From contig CAJHZI010000446.1 of the NCBI GenBank assembly GCA_905160935.1, positions 62,001 to 126,000 on the forward strand: a stretch of DNA of 64,000 nucleotides. The letters run 5' to 3'. Origin of the DNA: Enchytraeus crypticus. Its lineage: Eukaryota > Annelida > Clitellata > Enchytraeida > Enchytraeidae. Each line of letters opens with the position of its first letter. The stretch's first letter is position 1. This document shows positions 41,901-52,608 of this stretch, piece after piece. The translations under genes and the position numbers were made by a program. Under the pieces are notes generated by a model. That model was not told the DNA's origin. It ran no database searches and saw only the letters and a program-made list of their open reading frames with translations.

Positions 41901-44900
41901 ACAGAATGTATTGTAATACAATGTAATTACTTAACCATATTTACTACCGTAGAATACATTGTAATGCAATGTAATGTAATGCGCATTACTTAACCATATT
42001 TACTACCACAGAATCTTTTGTCATACAGTTTAATGTAATGTGCATTACTTAACCATATTTCTGTTCTTCTTTTTCTATCATTCTCTGCGCCCAGGCTTTC
42101 AGTCCGGCGAAGCTGAAGTTACAGTCGGGATACTGGGTCATCACTGGATGTAGGTCAAAGGTCGTAGGGTCACCGCTCTCTGCCATGACCTCTATTGACC
42201 TGCCACCACTCAGACCAGCACAGTGCGGCAGTAACTTGAGGTTTAATCTACGCGCTGTCTGTATCAATCAATCAATTCAATAATCAATCAATAAATCATC
42301 AGGAAATTGATCCTAGTACCTCAGAAGCAATAAATTCATCAATAAATCATCAGAAAATTGATCCCAGTACCTCAGAAGCAAAAATTTCATGGCATTACCT
42401 AACACACACACTGAGCAACCGAGACATTAGTGGCTAAAGAACTCTGAATGCAGTATTGAACATTTGTTTACAGAGAAAAAGAGAGAGAGAGAGATGTGTT
42501 CATTTCAGCATCAACACCAAATCACTGATAAATACAAACAGAAGTAAACATTTAAAAGAAATAAAATAAAAAATTCCCAGAAAAACAGGGTATCAAACAG
42601 TCTGTAAAAACTAAACAACGTCCGTCAGGGAAGATGATACACATCTTATCTAGCTCACCAATGTAAGAGAGAGAAAGACAGAGAGAGAACAAAACACATA
42701 CACAGAATGAAACAAAGTGAAAGATAGAGACAAAGAGAGAGAAAGTGAGAAAGACACACACAGAAAGAGAGAGAGAGAGAAAGAAAGAGACAGAGAGAGA
42801 AAGACAGAGACAGAAAGAGAGAAAGAAAAAGACAGAGAGAGAGACAGAGACAGAAAAACAGAGACAGAAAGAGAGAAAGAAAGAAAGACAGAGACAGAAA
42901 GAGAGAAAGACAGAGACAGAGAGAGAGACAGAGACAGAAAAGAGAGAAAGAAAGAAAGAGAAAGACAGAGACACAGAGAGAAAGACAGAGACAGAAAGAG
43001 AGAAAGAAAGTTACATCGTCAGAGAATGGCAAACCTTATCCAAAGCATCTCCTGGTGCGTCGTCCAAGGATTTACCGAGGAGTAGAAAATCTGCGACGTC
43101 CCTGACAACACTGAGCAAGCAATGGCCTCCGCTGATCAACAGCACCAGGTATGGAAACTCTACGCTGAAATTTTATAACAAAAATAGTGGACAATTTTTT
43201 CAAATAACAAAAATAGTGGACAATTTTTTCAAATAACAAAAATAGAGGACAATTTTTTCAAATAACAAAAATAGCGGACAATTTTTTCAAATAAGGAAAA
43301 TAGTGGACAATTTTTAATTTAATTTTCTAATTAATCCTTAAGAAAATTTACTTATAAATATTTATATATAATTTAAAAATACAAAAAAGTTAGTATATAT
43401 ATAACATGTGATTATTTATATATAATATATATATATATGTTATATATATATATATATATATATAATAATAAGTTCATAATATTATTATGAACTTATTATT
43501 AAATTATTACCATCTCAGAAGCCATACTTATATATATATATATTTCCCCGTGTTGTGCTCGGGTGTGGTTGGACCACTGCAGAATAGGGCAACCGCAGAC
43601 AATCTGCCGCGTGTACGTAAGAGGCGACTAAAGGCAGGAGCTGAGGATGGCAAGAGGGGACCCACCTCCATGAATATTTTCCCCAGGATTAAGTGGTAAT
43701 TAATCCACCTAACTGAGGAAGGCAACGGGAAACCACCTCAGAAGCCATATTTTCCCAAGCTATAGGCTACATAAGGTACGGATAAGGCATAGACTTTGTG
43801 AAGGGATTAACTGGTTGATCTAAGGAGAGATCTTATGGAGCGAGAAAACAGACTTTCAGTATGAATATATACCTTGAACCTGCCACTTGGCAGTGCACTA
43901 AAGAAGAAGATAATACTGAAGTCCCTGGCATTGCCTTATGGCAAGGAACCGGACGTTAAGTTCTTATTGATTGATAATATTATTATTATCAATCATATTC
44001 ATCAGACCTGTTTGTGAGCCTGGCTGTTAATGCATGTGCCTCCATATGATGAATGGGTATCAATGGCTTGCTGTATAATCAATCAATCAATTAACCAATC
44101 ATACAATCTCTCCATCAATCAATCATGTAGTTAATCATGTTTTATTTGCGTTATAACATCAGGCAAACAGTGAGAGACAAATAGTCTGTGTAGAAATTAT
44201 CTTAAAAGTTAATCCATTTGATGCACACAAATTTTTTACCCGAATAACATTTTTATATTTTTCTAGTTTTCTATTTCATAGTTTACACAAAAAGTTTACA
44301 CAAAAACTACGTATGAGAAAATTGTATGTTTTTATAATATATATTAATTTTTAATTACTTCTAAACAATTTAAATTTACTGAAATATATAAACATAATAG
44401 TTACATTTGCATATAATAATTTTTTAAATCCTATTTTTATTTAATCTTTTGTTTAAACATATACCGTTGAAAAAAATTATGCAAAAAAATATATACTGTT
44501 TTCAAAGTAAATAATATATTTAAATATATCTAAATAAAGGAATATTAAATATATTTAAAATATTTCTAACAAACGATATCAAATATTTGTAAAATATTTC
44601 TAACAAATAATAGAGAACCGGTATTCCGACGCTAGATGCTTAGCAAGTTCCAGTCCTACGGAGAGAGAAAGAGAGAGACCAGGTTTAACTGTCACCGCTA
44701 TAGCATCTACGTCCTTAACAAACATAACAAAGAATAAATAACATAAAAGATTAACATAATAAAGAATAAATAACATAAGAGATTATCATAATAAAGAATA
44801 AATAAATGGTTCATGATGCACAGGCAGTACTATGATGTAAATAAATATATTCTACGCCGACCATTTTTGATCACTGGACCGGCTTTCGTTTAGGACCGTA

Positions 44901-45975
44901 CCTCTCCTCAGCACACTTTATATGCAGATTGGTCTGGGTGAATTGATCTGTAGTGATGTGTGCTGTGGGGACGTCCCTGACATCATCCTTGAATGAGGAA
45001 ACGGACGTTAAACCTTTATTATATTATATTAGGTAATCTTGGATTAAGTAATATAAATTGTTTTATACTGCATTCAGTATTCTTTAGCCATTAATGTCTA
45101 AATAGCTCTGTGTTTCAGTATGTTAGGAAATGTCACAAAATTTAAAAGACTGTTCCTGAGGTCCAGGGACCAATTCCCTGTAGAGCTGATCAGAGAGTAA
45201 AATATCTGGACTGGTAAAGTGAATAATTGAATAAGTGAACAAACATGAGGTATTAAGAGTGAGAGATATCGTCACGAATGATCACTTCACTGTAATGCAT
45301 GTTAAACTTTTCAGTATACTAAATGTTAAATATCAAACTTTTTTACGACTCCAGATACAGAAGGTGAAAACAAAATGTACTTAGAAGTGTAAGGTAATTA
45401 GAACAATTGCATAGTTATCACGGAATACTATGATGCATGATTAACGCAAGGAGATTAATTAGGAGAACGATTCATAACATTTTGCCTAGAAATCAGGAAA
45501 GACGAGATTAATTAGGAAAACAATTCATAACATTTTGCCTAGAAATCAGGAAAGACAAGGTTACTATACCGGCACAGTCATGGAAGCTTCTTTCAGAGCC
45601 GTGCTGAGTACATTGTCGATGTGTTTCTTATGAAGGTCCCTTGCTATTGGTGGAATTATTCCTCCCATTCTGAGATAGATTTAACAAAATTAATTAACCA
45701 TTACAATTATGAAATAAATGTTTTGAGCCATTGACAACAAACTATTAAATTTATAAATTATAATAGAAGAATAGCTAAAATATAATCCTAATAAATGAAG
45801 TAATGGTAATGCCTATTGAATATAGCTTATTATATAAAATAAATAGATACGGTATTATACCATACTGTCCATATATTGAACAAATGTATACTATTGCAAA
45901 AATCTGATTAAAATTGTCATAAAATACGAGCAACACCTTATATATATACGTGTGTGTATATATATATATATATAG

Positions 45976-46022
<47 letters not shown>

Positions 46023-46317
46023 AGAGAGAGAGAGGGTGAGAGAGAGCAGCATACTCGACATGCAAAGCTGTCTGCGAGTTAAGAGCTTCGCCCAGAATTT
46101 TTCCAGATTCATCGACGATCGCCACCCCCGTATCATCGCAGCTCGTCTCGATCCCTAGTACGGTCCTTCCTGTAGCTGTTGCAAAATTTCTTACATAATT
46201 CCCTTTGGGGCCGATTTGTGTCCGCCATGTGACCTGAAATGCATTTATTATCGCTCGGGCAAAAGAGGCAGAATGCAAATTTTGGCAAAATCTATTCGAA
46301 ACATTAAGTAGATGCAT
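38855..46317 (-). CDS. OSGEPL1: OSGEPL1, mitochondrial tRNA t6A threonylcarbamoyltransferase (TsaD/Qri7 family)
   Basis: Minus-strand exons in order: 46317-46055, 45669-45570, 44713-44619, 44070-44008, 43164-43035, 42258-42054, 41108-40957, 40191-40061, 39635 to about 39561, and a probable last exon 38903-38855. The family adds threonylcarbamoyl to A37 of ANN-decoding mitochondrial tRNAs. A basic N-terminus (MHLLNVSNRFCQNLHSASF) fits a mitochondrial presequence. Family blocks include LGIETSCDDTGVAIVDESGK, GGIIPPIARDLH, TVKPGLSLSLSVGLE, the metal-binding HHMEAHAL, LLISGGHC, DDAPGDALDK, CNFSFAGLK, SGGVASNAFLRRGLE and PPARLCTDNGIMIAW. All internal phases agree. The end is uncertain: exon 9 can stop in MPK-TAA or splice at CCAAA|GTAAGC to 38903 and end KCSQGLVITN. 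Identification is firm. Confidence 0.93.
39130..39480 (-). mobile_element. LINE 3' portion, minus strand
   Basis: Reverse-strand reading gives AWPSAAACVWNGLTPNSLR then RGVKTLLWSRSF, a CR1/L2-like LINE C-terminus, followed by a 3' end with 'gtcatggccgaactcggtct' in inverse. Two related plus- or minus-strand tail fragments flank (TAA)n at 30780-30955. Confidence 0.65.
39903..40045 (-). mobile_element. CR1-like LINE 3' end, minus strand, at an OSGEPL1 donor
   Basis: Complement of the 3' end of the LINE at 11150-13080 (tail AATAATAA, 'attagagtgctacaatcatc', 'aatcaagccggcgagcaaa'). It ends within about 20 bp of the exon 8 splice donor of OSGEPL1. Confidence 0.75.
40570..40735 (+). mobile_element. 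Family B element, (GAT)n tail
   Basis: 'atcagaaagggcattcggtt', 'tccagaaattgctataaaat', 'attcgtatcccgaccctagt' and 'aaactgggatttaagggaag', then GATGATGATGAT. In OSGEPL1 intron 7 on the strand opposite the gene. Confidence 0.82.
41195..41285 (-). mobile_element. tRNA-derived SINE, family A, partial, minus strand
   Basis: 'agctaacgttaacgccagtt', 'ttctcactcgaaagtgacgt' and 'gggcgagcccaggatttgaa' are the complement of the family A 3' half and B box. Confidence 0.75.
41517..41770 (-). mobile_element. RTE-like LINE C-terminus with (GAT)n tail, minus strand
   Basis: The minus strand encodes a LINE C-terminal tail: VWMEELHVKLERGRPQLTWD, then VIKKDMKIRGLTDDMVWD, then EDWRR. The frame runs into the (GAT)n tail to give EDDDDD. 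GRPxxTW and KKDMxxRGL are typical of RTE-type and related LINE C-termini. The 3' end is shared with family B elements, so family B probably borrows this LINE's machinery. A second copy of the coding end lies at 63395-63505 (+). Confidence 0.8.
41775..42053 (-). repeat. Tandem echoes of the OSGEPL1 exon 6 donor
   Basis: Minus-strand exon 6 ends AAATATG|GTTAAGTAATGC. Four to five further copies of 'aaatatggttaagtaatgcg' with the intronic remainder 'cattacattacattgta' follow at about 50-60 bp spacing, each keeping the GT donor. Confidence 0.88.
42655..43012. repeat. (GA)n-rich purine tract
   Basis: About 360 bp of GAGA/GAAA/GACA on the plus strand, hence a pyrimidine tract in the OSGEPL1 intron immediately downstream of exon 5. 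The RKE- or LSLS-rich ORFs across it are spurious. Confidence 0.9.
43170..43315 (-). repeat. About 33-bp tandem repeat at the OSGEPL1 exon 5 acceptor side
   Basis: Five units of 'aaaaatagtggacaattttt' plus 'tcaaataac' lie directly upstream (minus strand) of the exon 5 acceptor at 43164. Confidence 0.85.
43545..43915 (+). mobile_element. Interspersed repeat ending 'cctgccacttggcagtgcac'
   Basis: A 370-bp unit with 'gtgtacgtaagaggcgacta', 'ggaaaccacctcagaagcca' and 'aagggattaactggttgatc', ending in a GAAGAAGA tail. A 5'-truncated copy with the same order occurs at 60262-60492 (+). Partly related at its end to the (GA)n-tailed LINE. Confidence 0.8.
44870..45030 (+). mobile_element. (TTA)n-tailed repeat family, plus strand
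   Basis: 'tcctcagcacactttatatg', 'gattggtctgggtgaattga', 'gacgtccctgacatcatcct', 'gaggaaacggacgttaaacc' and TTATTATATTA. In OSGEPL1 intron 2, antisense to the gene. Confidence 0.78.
45940..46045. repeat. (TA)n and (GA)n microsatellite
   Basis: Over 60 bp of TA repeats followed by GAGAGA beside the OSGEPL1 exon 1 donor. Confidence 0.9.
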
Positions 46318-46734
46318 GATAAACAGAATAATATCTAACGTTATGAAGTTAATATATTAAAACTTCAAATATAGTATTTAACATAATCGAAGCACGATTT
46401 AGAGACATTTAACCCGAATTGTTTACAATTTATTTGTTTACAAAACAACAACCAATCAAATGAGTGATTTCATTTGCTTAGTTAAGTCTAACTTGAATGG
46501 TCAGACAATTTATTACTAAAAGCTGCATGAACATTTGTTGGTTAACTTACAATATTTTAAGAAATGTGCAAGAATAAATGCACTTCTCTCCGTTTTTCAT
46601 TGTCATATTTTTACCCAGGTGAAAAATGTGGCAGCTATTATGACTTAATTAATTTTTAAGCATATTTACCATAAACCATTTTAAACATGTTTGTCATAAC
46701 CATAATTATTATAAGTTAAACAATTGCAACATTA

Positions 46735-46945
46735 TCCAAACCAAACCATTTCGAACTGGAATCGAACTCTTGCGAGTTGGAAAGCAAGCCGAACCCGAAC
46801 CGAACCCTTGTTAGAACCGAAGCCGAACTGAACTTTCATTTTCAGCGAACGGAAACGAACTCTCAAATTGTCAACTGTTAACCGAACCCGAACCGAACTT
46901 TCATTTTCAACGAACCGAACCCGAACTCTGGAAATTCATAAAATT
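46735..46945. repeat. GAACCGAACC-rich degenerate repeat
   Basis: Irregular reiteration of CGAACCCGAAC, CGAACCGAACT and GGAAACGAACT, including a tRNA B-box-like word (GAGTTCGATTCC on the minus strand near 46750-46765). Origin unknown. Confidence 0.6.
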
Positions 46946-47006
46946 CCCATTTCTAGTACTAACCACATCGCAAAGGAGGAACTTTACGAAAAACTATACT
47001 AAAATA

Positions 47007-47078
47007 GGGCCCGTCCGGGATTTGAACCCGGGACCTCTCGCACCCAAAGCGAGAATCATACCCCTAGACCAACGGGCC
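47007..47078 (-). tRNA. tRNA-Pro (anticodon UGG)
   Basis: A 72-nt gene on the minus strand. The acceptor stem GGCCCGT pairs with ACGGGCC, with discriminator C. The A box is GGTCTAGGGGTATGA. The anticodon arm CTCGC-TTTGGGT-GCGAG has TGG at positions 34-36. The T arm is TCCCGGGTTCAAATCCCGG. There is no intron and no encoded CCA. A TTTT pol III terminator follows four bases downstream. All stems pair, so it should be functional. Confidence 0.97.
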
Positions 47079-47763
47079 TTCCTGGTGATTTTCATTTAAC
47101 TGTGGCTTACGAAAAAAAGGTCAAATCTCTGGGATTGCTTTTATTCTTAGGAATCTGTTTATCCATCACATAATATATTTAATGACTAACAGTTCATTTA
47201 ATAAAAAATACTTTATGATCTTGTTATTGTATGTAGAAGTTAATATCAACGAATCTATATCATTCGCCAGATGTCAACACTTATCTGATGCATTTCTCAA
47301 TTCTGCATTTAATTCTCAAATAATTAAAACAGTCCCGGTTATTTTATACAAAACGCATAGAATATATCTATCTTACAGAAAAAGTCATAAACACGATCCA
47401 TTAAAAAATTTAATTTTTAATGTTTGTTAAGGCAATGCATGCCACTTGAGCTTCTATAAATCTTTATATTCGAGCATAGTAACGACACCGTATATCTACA
47501 GTGGTCCGTGTATTTTGTAAATAATGAGCGATATTGAAGCGTTTTGTTGCAATTTGACAAATGAACATTTAATTCATATTTAATAGGGTAAGATATTGGG
47601 ATTGCTCTTATCGTTAATAAAATCATCGAATACAAAAAAGCCGTATATATTGTTTTGTAATTAATTTGACAGTTGAGGAATTTAATACTTGAAAAAAATT
47701 AATTGAAAATGAATTTACTAGAATGAATTTAAATGAATTAAATGAATTTACTAGAATTTAGAG

Positions 47764-49483
47764 ATGGGTGACGATTTTGATGATTTACTAAATTCAGTTG
47801 AGAAGCGTTTAAGTATCGATTGCGAAGCAGACAAGGTTTCTAGATCCCCTAGGCTACAACGGAGAGCAACAGTGGGCACCAAGTCAAACAGAAGTGCAGC
47901 AAAAAAGTAACAATTTCGTTTTTACTTAATCAGTTAAACATGTAACATTATGATAATTTTTAGTTCATGAAAGTGTACAATTTGTAAGAAATTTATCCAA
48001 TGTACTACTGTCATTAATTGTAGTGATACATGCTTCTATATATATTTAACTTATTCACCTCATAAGATATGTGCTGTAACTATTTTTAACTATAGTGCAA
48101 TATACTGTTCTTATTGGATTTACAATTAAAATAAGATTCAGTTCATGATGATATATTTAGTAAAGTAGCCTTACTTAATTGCAAAGAATTGTATTTTGTT
48201 GTACAGTTACTTTATTTGGCAAGATATTAAGATAGAAGTAAGAAAGCTGTTATATTGATTGATGACTGGCTAAGCATTGGACATGTAATAAATGAAGAAA
48301 TGATATATACTATTGATCTATAATATATTGATTGATTAAATTATTGACTGATTGTTGGTTTGATTGATTTATTGATCTGTAACAGGTCTAGCACAGACAT
48401 CAGTGACATACTAGACGACGATGCTTGGCTCGATGATGATGATGAGGCTTTTAGAGGTAAAAGCAAGGAAATGAAGCCGAGAAAATCAGTACCCAATATT
48501 AGTTGTCCGTTGTCTTCATCGTGGTCAGACACTCAAGAGAACAAACGATTACAACAAAGTACCAATTGTACGAAGTGTGTGTTTCGTGTTTCCGTCACAA
48601 TTCACTTAGGCTAAGTACTATTGATAACATTGCTAGGACTAAATATGTATCACCTATAAAAATAAAATCTATTTCAGAATTCTTAAATAAAATAAATTCT
48701 CTCATTTGGAGAGCCCGTTATGAATCATTAGGGTTAGCGTTAGGACTCATGATATATATTTTTATATTATAATTATAATAATATATATTTAGTAATAATG
48801 TATATTTTATAATAATATATATTTTTATATTATAATAATATATATTTAGTAATAATGTATATTTTATAATAATATATATTTTTATATTATAATAATATAT
48901 ATTTATTTTATGTAATATAGACGAAATATTTACTTGATGTAATGTTTTTCTTTATTAAATTTTAGTATATTTACGTTGTTTTTCAGATGTGTTAAAGTGT
49001 ACGTAGGAGGCAGCGAGTGTGAACAAGGCATCTGCACTGAAATTAGCAAGAGGTTGGTGTAATAATAATTTGTAAATAATGGCAAGCTTTTACTGCTACG
49101 ATTAATTATAGAAGGAAAATATTAATTGAAAATACAGTAATCAAATAATAGTATCGATATGAAATGATATTATAATAATAGGACAAATGCTATATGTAAG
49201 AATACATGTATTGTTGTATATGTAAATAATCTTGGTTGAAGGAATGATAGACTGATTGGACTGATTTACTAAGTTATTTATTAAGTTATTTAGTGAGTTA
49301 TTAAGTTATATTTAATGATTGATTTATGTATTTATTTAATAGAATTTATAGATAGACTTATTGGGTGATTGATTGATTTGCATAATTAATTTATAGATTG
49401 ATTGACCGATTAATTGACTAATTGATTTATTTAATCACTAGCTGATCCGGCGGACTTTGTACCGCCTATCAACAATATCTATC

Positions 49484-49557
<74 letters not shown>

Positions 49558-50864
49558 CCTATCTACCTATCTACGTACCTACGTACCTACCTACCTACCT
49601 ACCTACCTACCTGCCTACCTGCCTACCTACCTACCTGCCTACCTACCTACCTGTCTACATATCTACCTACCTATCTACCTACCTACCAACCTACCTACCA
49701 ACCTACCTACCTACGTACCTACAAACCTACTAACTACATACCAAGTACTACCTAACCTACCTATATATCTATCTATCATCTATCTAATCTATTATCTATC
49801 ATATATCTACTATCGACTATAACCTATCTTTATTAATCATTTATTTATCAATCAATCAATACCGTGTGATTTAATTTAATCCATGGATGATGATTTTTGG
49901 GAGTTGGTTGATTGGATTGATTCGCGCATAGAACTGCAAAGAGGCGTGTGCACTGGCTAGGGACTTTTAGGGTGTCAGGGTTTGATGATACACGCGGGAA
50001 GAAGGAAAGCCACGGACTATTCTGTTTCTGTAATACCTGCCCGAATTCTGTCGAATAAAGTCCCAATCTGTCACCAAGAAGGGTCAGAAATTTGTGACTT
50101 TCTTCGATAAAAAAATTGCTAATGACCAACTGAGGTCCTAAGCGTATCTAAGTGAGTCCTAAGCTGAGTCCTAAGCTGAGTCTAAGACTGAGTCTAAGCT
50201 GAGTCTAGCATGAGTACTAAGATGAGTCCTAAGCTGAGTCCTAAGCTGAGTCCTACGCTGAGTCCTAAGCTGAGTCCTAAGCTGAGTCCTAAGCTGAGTC
50301 CTAAGCTGAGTCCTAAGCTGAGTCCTAAGCTGAGTCCTAAGCTGAGTCCTAAGCTGAGTCCTAAGCTGAGTCCTAAGCAAAAATTTGAAAGATTAAAATT
50401 TAAATTAAATTAATTTCAGGCTTACTATAAATGAAGTTGAAAGCATAAACAATATGGATTTTAATAGTCGGCTCCTTGATGTGGAATTAAACACTAAATT
50501 TTAGTCCATAAAGTTAAGAACAACATAATATAATACAATTAATTTCTAATTAAAATTGCTTTTAATTTCTGATTTAAAATTTCAGCATCGTGATCACCAT
50601 CACCTTCTCTTGAACCCCAGTTTAACTACGGTTGATTTTTAATTTCATAATGTATTTGACAGAAATTCTGTACACATGATATAAATAACCATTCAGCCTG
50701 TAACGTAGCGTGATTTTCCACAGAAAAATATCAGTGCCAAAATATCTACTGACTTTTAACTTCAAATTTTCTACTTCAGCTGTTGACATTTACTTTATTT
50801 ATTTATTTACTTCAGCTTCAGCTCATTTATCGTATTGCCATATCGAGCCCTCAGATTCTTCTAA

Positions 50865-50924
<60 letters not shown>

Positions 50925-51649
50925 TGTGAGTAAAAAAAAACGTGCGCAGTGTCCCACCCATAACTTTGGTATTAGTGAACCGATTCTGTTAATTTTTATT
51001 TTTGCGTTGAAGCAGTGCTTGATAATATGCGCGCCTGAAAATATTCAGTTTAAGTAAATCAATCGCTACAGAATGTTTACAAATCCGTAGCTTAACTAAT
51101 AAAGAAACACACGAAACAAACAGTGTAATGCAGCTACTGTCAACTGTCAAAGCATTTGCTCAAAATGTCCTCCTTTGGCATGAATACATGCTAGAAGATG
51201 CTAGCGCCACTCTCCTATTGCGTTGTCAAAGACATATTGCTGCATGTCTTGCCAAACGTCCACCAGGCGTTGCTTCAACTCGTCCACGTTATTTGTTTTC
51301 TTCTTTTCGGCGTAATTTCTTTAATACGCATTCTAGCCCTCCCAGCGTCCAGTTCTTTTGTTGGAAATTAGGCAATCAACCGATGTGCGCCATAACCCTT
51401 TAAGAGGTACATGTTTTTTATGAGTGCTTTATCTTCATTAGTAAACACCATTTTAAAATTTCAACAAAAACAGACTATGTTTGTAAAATCGTCTCTTATT
51501 GTTTAAAATAAACCGGAAGTGTCACAAAAACTAGATTTAAGATTAATACTTTTCTTCTTCTTTATAATTCTGCAATATTTAAAAAATCGGTTCACAAGTG
51601 TCAAAGTTGTGGACGAAATACTGCGCACATGTTCTTTTTATGACTCACA

Positions 51650-51712
<63 letters not shown>

Positions 51713-52069
51713 ATATATGTATATATATTACATATATGTATATACAGTATATATTTCTAAAATGTCTTGTTTCTTGTTTTTGTTTTACTAAAGTCAGAAA
51801 GGGCATTCGGTTGGTTAGTGCCTAGGCTCCAGAAATCACTTCAAAATTTTCTAAAGTTATCCCAATCCTAGTAAAATTGAGATTCAAGGGAAAAGATGAT
51901 GATGACGACGACGATGATGGTGATGATGATGACCACGACTATGATGATGATGAACGTGTCTTGTTTCTGCGCAGGTTGGAGAGCTTACGGATGTCAGTGT
52001 CAGTGGTTCAATGCCGACCACCAGGTGTCTCTGCCACCTGGTTTCAAGTGGGTCTGTGGAAAACACTGA
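47764..52069 (+). CDS. CFAP418: CFAP418 (C8orf37-type) ciliary protein, with a frame-disrupted fourth exon
   Basis: Exons: 47764-47906, 48386-48574, 48987-49052, a candidate exon about 49945-50082, and 51975-52069 (TGA). Family members act at the ciliary base and in photoreceptors; human mutations cause retinal dystrophy. The N-terminus [16 protein letters not shown] fits the family MAEDLDELLDEVE. An acidic stretch ([13 protein letters not shown]) follows, then [10 protein letters not shown] with [10 protein letters not shown], matching the PVYLGGSS-CGIGTNIS block. The C-terminus is [13 protein letters not shown] ... GFKWVCGKH, the family's hallmark ending. Phases of exons 1-3 and 5 agree. 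The exon that should carry RAC..LRC..CDF..FDD..DYLF.RN..P is recognisable only across three frames, so the gene is either a recent pseudogene, an assembly with indels, or I misplace that exon. The stop codon is the start of a minisatellite. Confidence 0.82.
49480..49830. repeat. (CTAT)n and (CTAC)n tetranucleotide tract
   Basis: CTATCTAT gives way to CTACCTAC over about 340 bp in CFAP418 intron 3. Confidence 0.92.
49941..50082 (+). pseudogene. CFAP418: Candidate CFAP418 exon 4, frame-broken
   Basis: Frame by frame the stretch reads [10 protein letters not shown], then KATDY, then [16 protein letters not shown]. This is the order of the human block with YDD, CDYLF and MPEFHKLKAKLIKKKG (from memory). 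It ends AAG AAG G|GTCAGA, exactly the phase needed for exon 5 (GT TGG AGA). At least two indels and a TAA separate the pieces. The acceptor side is poor. Confidence 0.55.
50160..50380. repeat. 12-bp minisatellite 'ctgagtcctaag'
   Basis: About 17 units in CFAP418 intron 4, starting roughly 80 bp after the candidate exon 4 donor. Open in several frames, which gives spurious KLSP and TQLR repeat ORFs. Confidence 0.93.
50922..51652 (-). mobile_element. Deleted mariner/Tc1-like element in a (TA)n tract
   Basis: Terminal inverted repeats of about 70 bp: the left end starts CACTGTGAGTAAAAAAA and the right end, inverted, CACTGTGAGTCATAAAAA. Both continue with GTGCGCAGT and later GTGAACCGATT. The element is flanked by TA repeats, consistent with TA target choice. 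The minus strand keeps the transposase C-terminus ([28 protein letters not shown], a stop, then [11 protein letters not shown]). The middle is missing and stops are present, so it is non-autonomous. Confidence 0.9.
51793..51955 (+). mobile_element. Family B element, (GAT)n tail
   Basis: 'gtcagaaagggcattcggtt', 'gtgcctaggctccagaaatc', then a truncated 3' end 'aaaattgagattcaagggaa' and GATGATGACGACGATGATG. It abuts the last CFAP418 exon acceptor. Confidence 0.8.
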
Positions 52070-52462
52070 TGAGTCATCGCTCTCTGCAGTGATGAGTCAT
52101 CTCTCTCGAGTGATGAGTCTTCTCTCTCTCTCTCTAGTGATGAGTCATCTCTCTCTAGTGATGAGTCATCTCTCTCTAGTGATGAGTCATCTCTCTCTAG
52201 TGATGAGTCATCTCTCTCTTTAGTGATAAGTCATCTCTCTCTAGTGACGAGTCATCTCTCTCTAGTGATGAGTCATCTCTCTCTAGTGATGAGTCATCTC
52301 TCTCTCTAGTGATAAGTCATCTCTCTCCAGTGATGAGTCATCTCTCTTCAGTGATGAGTCATCTCTCTCCAGTGATGAGTCATCTCTCTTCAGTGATGAG
52401 TCATCTCTCTCCAGTGATGAGTCATCTCTCTTCAGTGATGAGTCATCTCTCTCCGTTAATGA
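52064..52462 (+). repeat. Minisatellite from the CFAP418 stop codon, 14 TGAGTCA sites
   Basis: About 18 units of 19-22 bp: 'gtgatgagtcatctctctct' and variants. The first unit is formed by the last codons (AAACAC-TGATGAGTCATC), so the array begins inside the coding end. Fourteen units keep the exact AP-1 heptamer TGAGTCA inside the palindrome GATGAGTCATC. Confidence 0.92.
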
Positions 52463-52602
52463 TTTATCTCTTAATCAGTGTCTTCATTACCTCAGAGGTC
52501 ATGAAGAGGTCTTGCAGAGGTCATACAGAGGTCAAATGGAGGTCTTGCAGAGGTCATGCAGAGGTCATTCAGAGGTCAAGCGGAGATCAATCAGAGCTCT
52601 GA

Positions 52603-52608
52603 AATAAA
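52603..52608 (+). promoter_or_regulatory. Candidate CFAP418 polyadenylation signal
   Basis: AATAAA after the stop-anchored minisatellite and a short AGAGGTCATGC repeat (52490-52590), so the arrays would be transcribed as 3' UTR. Confidence 0.5.

Larger units (their letters stand above)
46318..47763. other. Divergent intergenic region between OSGEPL1 and CFAP418
   Basis: The two start codons point away from each other with a tRNA-Pro gene between them. At 46735-46945 there is a run of CGAACCCGAACCGAAC-type repeats. The remainder is AT-rich with no exon seen. Promoters of both genes must lie here; no core element stands out. Confidence 0.55.

Noticed and set aside
42552-43236. ORFs rich in RKE or in SLSLC across the GA tract
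   Set aside because: Pure simple-sequence translation, with an OSGEPL1 exon on the minus strand explaining the only conserved part.
49848-50129. Minus-strand 93-residue ORF
   Set aside because: It is antisense to the decayed CFAP418 exon 4 and its flank; no family was recognised.
50160-50380. CRISPR-like regular array
   Set aside because: The 12-bp units are contiguous with no spacers, and this is a eukaryotic intron. All other regular arrays here are also direct tandem repeats.
51128-51403. Plus-strand 91-residue ORF in the mariner-like element
   Set aside because: It is antisense to the recognisable transposase C-terminus on the minus strand.
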